From contig CAZJXT010000029.1 of the NCBI GenBank assembly GCA_964550225.1, forward strand, positions 1-6,573: 6,573 nucleotides of DNA, in the 5' to 3' direction. Origin of the DNA: CAIXMG01 sp964550225. Lineage in GTDB: Bacteria > Patescibacteriota > Minisyncoccia > Phycocordibacterales > UBA1006. This document shows positions 6,228-6,573 of this stretch, in pieces; position 1 is the stretch's first letter; each line of letters begins with the position of its first letter. The position numbers were made by a program, and so were the translations under genes. A model generated the notes under the pieces. The model was given only the letters and a program-made list of their open reading frames with translations. It was not told the origin of the DNA and ran no database searches.

Positions 6228-6256
6228 TATAAAATATGAAGATGCCGAGAAAACAA
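6228..6256 (-). promoter_or_regulatory. Putative promoter of the three-gene operon
   Basis: On the minus strand TTGTTT (6256-6251) and TTTATA (6233-6228) are separated by 17 bases. The -35 box lies in the right arm of a 7-bp inverted repeat, AAAACAACCTTGTTTT (6265-6250), a possible operator. Transcription would start near 6221, leaving only about 13 leader bases before the ATG at 6208. The boxes are poor matches, so the assignment is tentative; the location between the upstream gene's terminator and the operon start is right. Confidence 0.3.
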
Positions 6257-6266
6257 GGTTGTTTTA

Positions 6267-6274
6267 CCCCCCCC
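6267..6274 (+). repeat. Eight-base C homopolymer upstream of the operon
   Basis: Eight consecutive C residues (G on the transcribed minus strand) lie in otherwise very AT-rich intergenic DNA, 11 bases upstream of the putative -35 box of the operon. Runs of this kind change length by slippage and are also prone to sequencing error. Confidence 0.6.
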
Positions 6275-6278
6275 ATAT

Positions 6279-6293
6279 ATAAAATCATTTTAT
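6279..6293. repeat. 15-base AT-rich palindrome
   Basis: ATAAAAT (6279-6285) and ATTTTAT (6287-6293) are exact reverse complements around a single C, and a further CATAAAAT follows at 6294-6301. It lies about 25 bases upstream of the putative operon promoter. A regulator site is possible, but palindromes of A and T are common by chance in DNA of this composition. Confidence 0.3.
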
Positions 6294-6295
6294 CA

Positions 6296-6324
6296 TAAAA
6301 TACCCTCTGAATAAAGGTATTTTA
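6296..6324 (-). terminator. Possible intrinsic terminator of the right-edge gene
   Basis: TAAAATACC (6296-6304) and GGTATTTTA (6316-6324) pair over 9 bp with an 11-base loop. Read on the minus strand, the arm ends in TTTTA, followed by further T/A-rich sequence. It begins 6 bases after the stop codon of the right-edge gene (6330-6332), the right place for its terminator. The stem is AT-rich with only two G-C pairs, so it is weak. Confidence 0.45.
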
Positions 6325-6329
6325 GGTCT

Positions 6330-6573
6330 CTATGCGTTCAATTTATTACATAGATATATTTGCTTATTTTTCAAAGTTAATTCACTACTGATACATTCCA
6401 AGATAGATCTCTGCTCTAGTGGAGATCCTTCTTTTAACACAAATTTTGTATAATCCTTGAGATCAATTGGTTCTATTTTCTCAGTCTTCTTTTTGCCCAA
6501 AAACATAGCTTGTAGTTTCTTGAACTTTCTGGTTGGGATTATGCAGCTGGATTCTTTGGTATCACGTCCATTG
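6330..6573 (-). CDS. C-terminal 80 residues of a gene entering from the right edge; possibly a serine-recombinase-type tail
   Basis: On the minus strand one frame is open from the window edge for 80 codons to a TAG at 6332-6330, long for DNA this AT-rich. The protein is basic: NGRDTKESSC at the edge, then a lysine-rich block (KFKKLQAMFLGKKKTEK), an acidic/aromatic helix (IDLKDYTKFVLKEGSPLEQR) and an ending SILECISSELTLKNKQIYL. The last part resembles my recollection of the C-terminal pattern of large serine recombinases in related bacteria: a helix, a short GS/GT turn, E-x-R-x-IL, then S-x-LTLKNK. I base this on that pattern alone; the catalytic domain lies outside the window. A gene is likely; the family is a guess. 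It is separated from the three-gene operon by about 100 bases with a weak terminator. Confidence 0.65.
   Translation of the reverse strand, partial: NGRDTKESSCIIPTRKFKKLQAMFLGKKKTEKIEPIDLKDYTKFVLKEGSPLEQRSILECISSELTLKNKQIYLCNKLNA

Overview
The window is AT-rich, and every gene I can support reads on the minus strand. Standard stop codons fit (TAA, TGA and TAG are all used as terminal stops, and the long gene has no in-frame TGA). The start codons I examined lack a recognisable Shine-Dalgarno sequence, and genes are packed 2-3 bases apart. Together with the protein style, this suggests a bacterium of the Candidate Phyla Radiation/Patescibacteria (Paceibacteria-like). That placement is inference; no rRNA or marker gene is present.

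Layout in minus-strand transcription order (high to low coordinates): (1) 6330-6573 is the 3' end of a gene running off the window, with a possible serine-recombinase-like tail. (2) 6227-6329 is a control region holding a weak terminator, a 15-base palindrome, an eight-C run and an inverted repeat over a putative -35 box. (3) 924-6208 is a three-gene operon: a very large PEP-synthase-like phosphotransferase with one ATP-binding domain and two swivelling phosphohistidine domains; a 341-residue protein with a third swivelling domain and no ATP-binding domain; and a histidine phosphatase superfamily protein. It ends in a strong bidirectional terminator at 875-918. (4) 668-874 is an intergenic region rich in short repeats and hairpins, and contains a good promoter for the next gene. 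(5) 176-667 is a 163-residue protein of unknown function with its own promoter and terminator. (6) 1-107 may be the start of another gene leaving the window.

The most notable content is the operon. The large protein has the ATP-grasp domain that charges a histidine in PEP synthase, PPDK and rifampin phosphotransferase. It lacks the TIM-barrel PEP/pyruvate domain, so canonical PEP synthesis is not expected. Instead, an (intermediate helical domain + swivelling His domain) unit occurs three times across two adjacent genes, served by a single ATP-grasp domain. A possible reading is a one-charger, three-carrier phosphotransfer system with a co-transcribed phosphatase. The domain layout is seen directly in the sequence; the substrates and the joint function are unknown.

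A second item is a noncoding-type motif, CGANAAGGNTC, with four same-orientation copies around the 163-residue gene. One lies just upstream of that gene's promoter, and two flank a tight hairpin.
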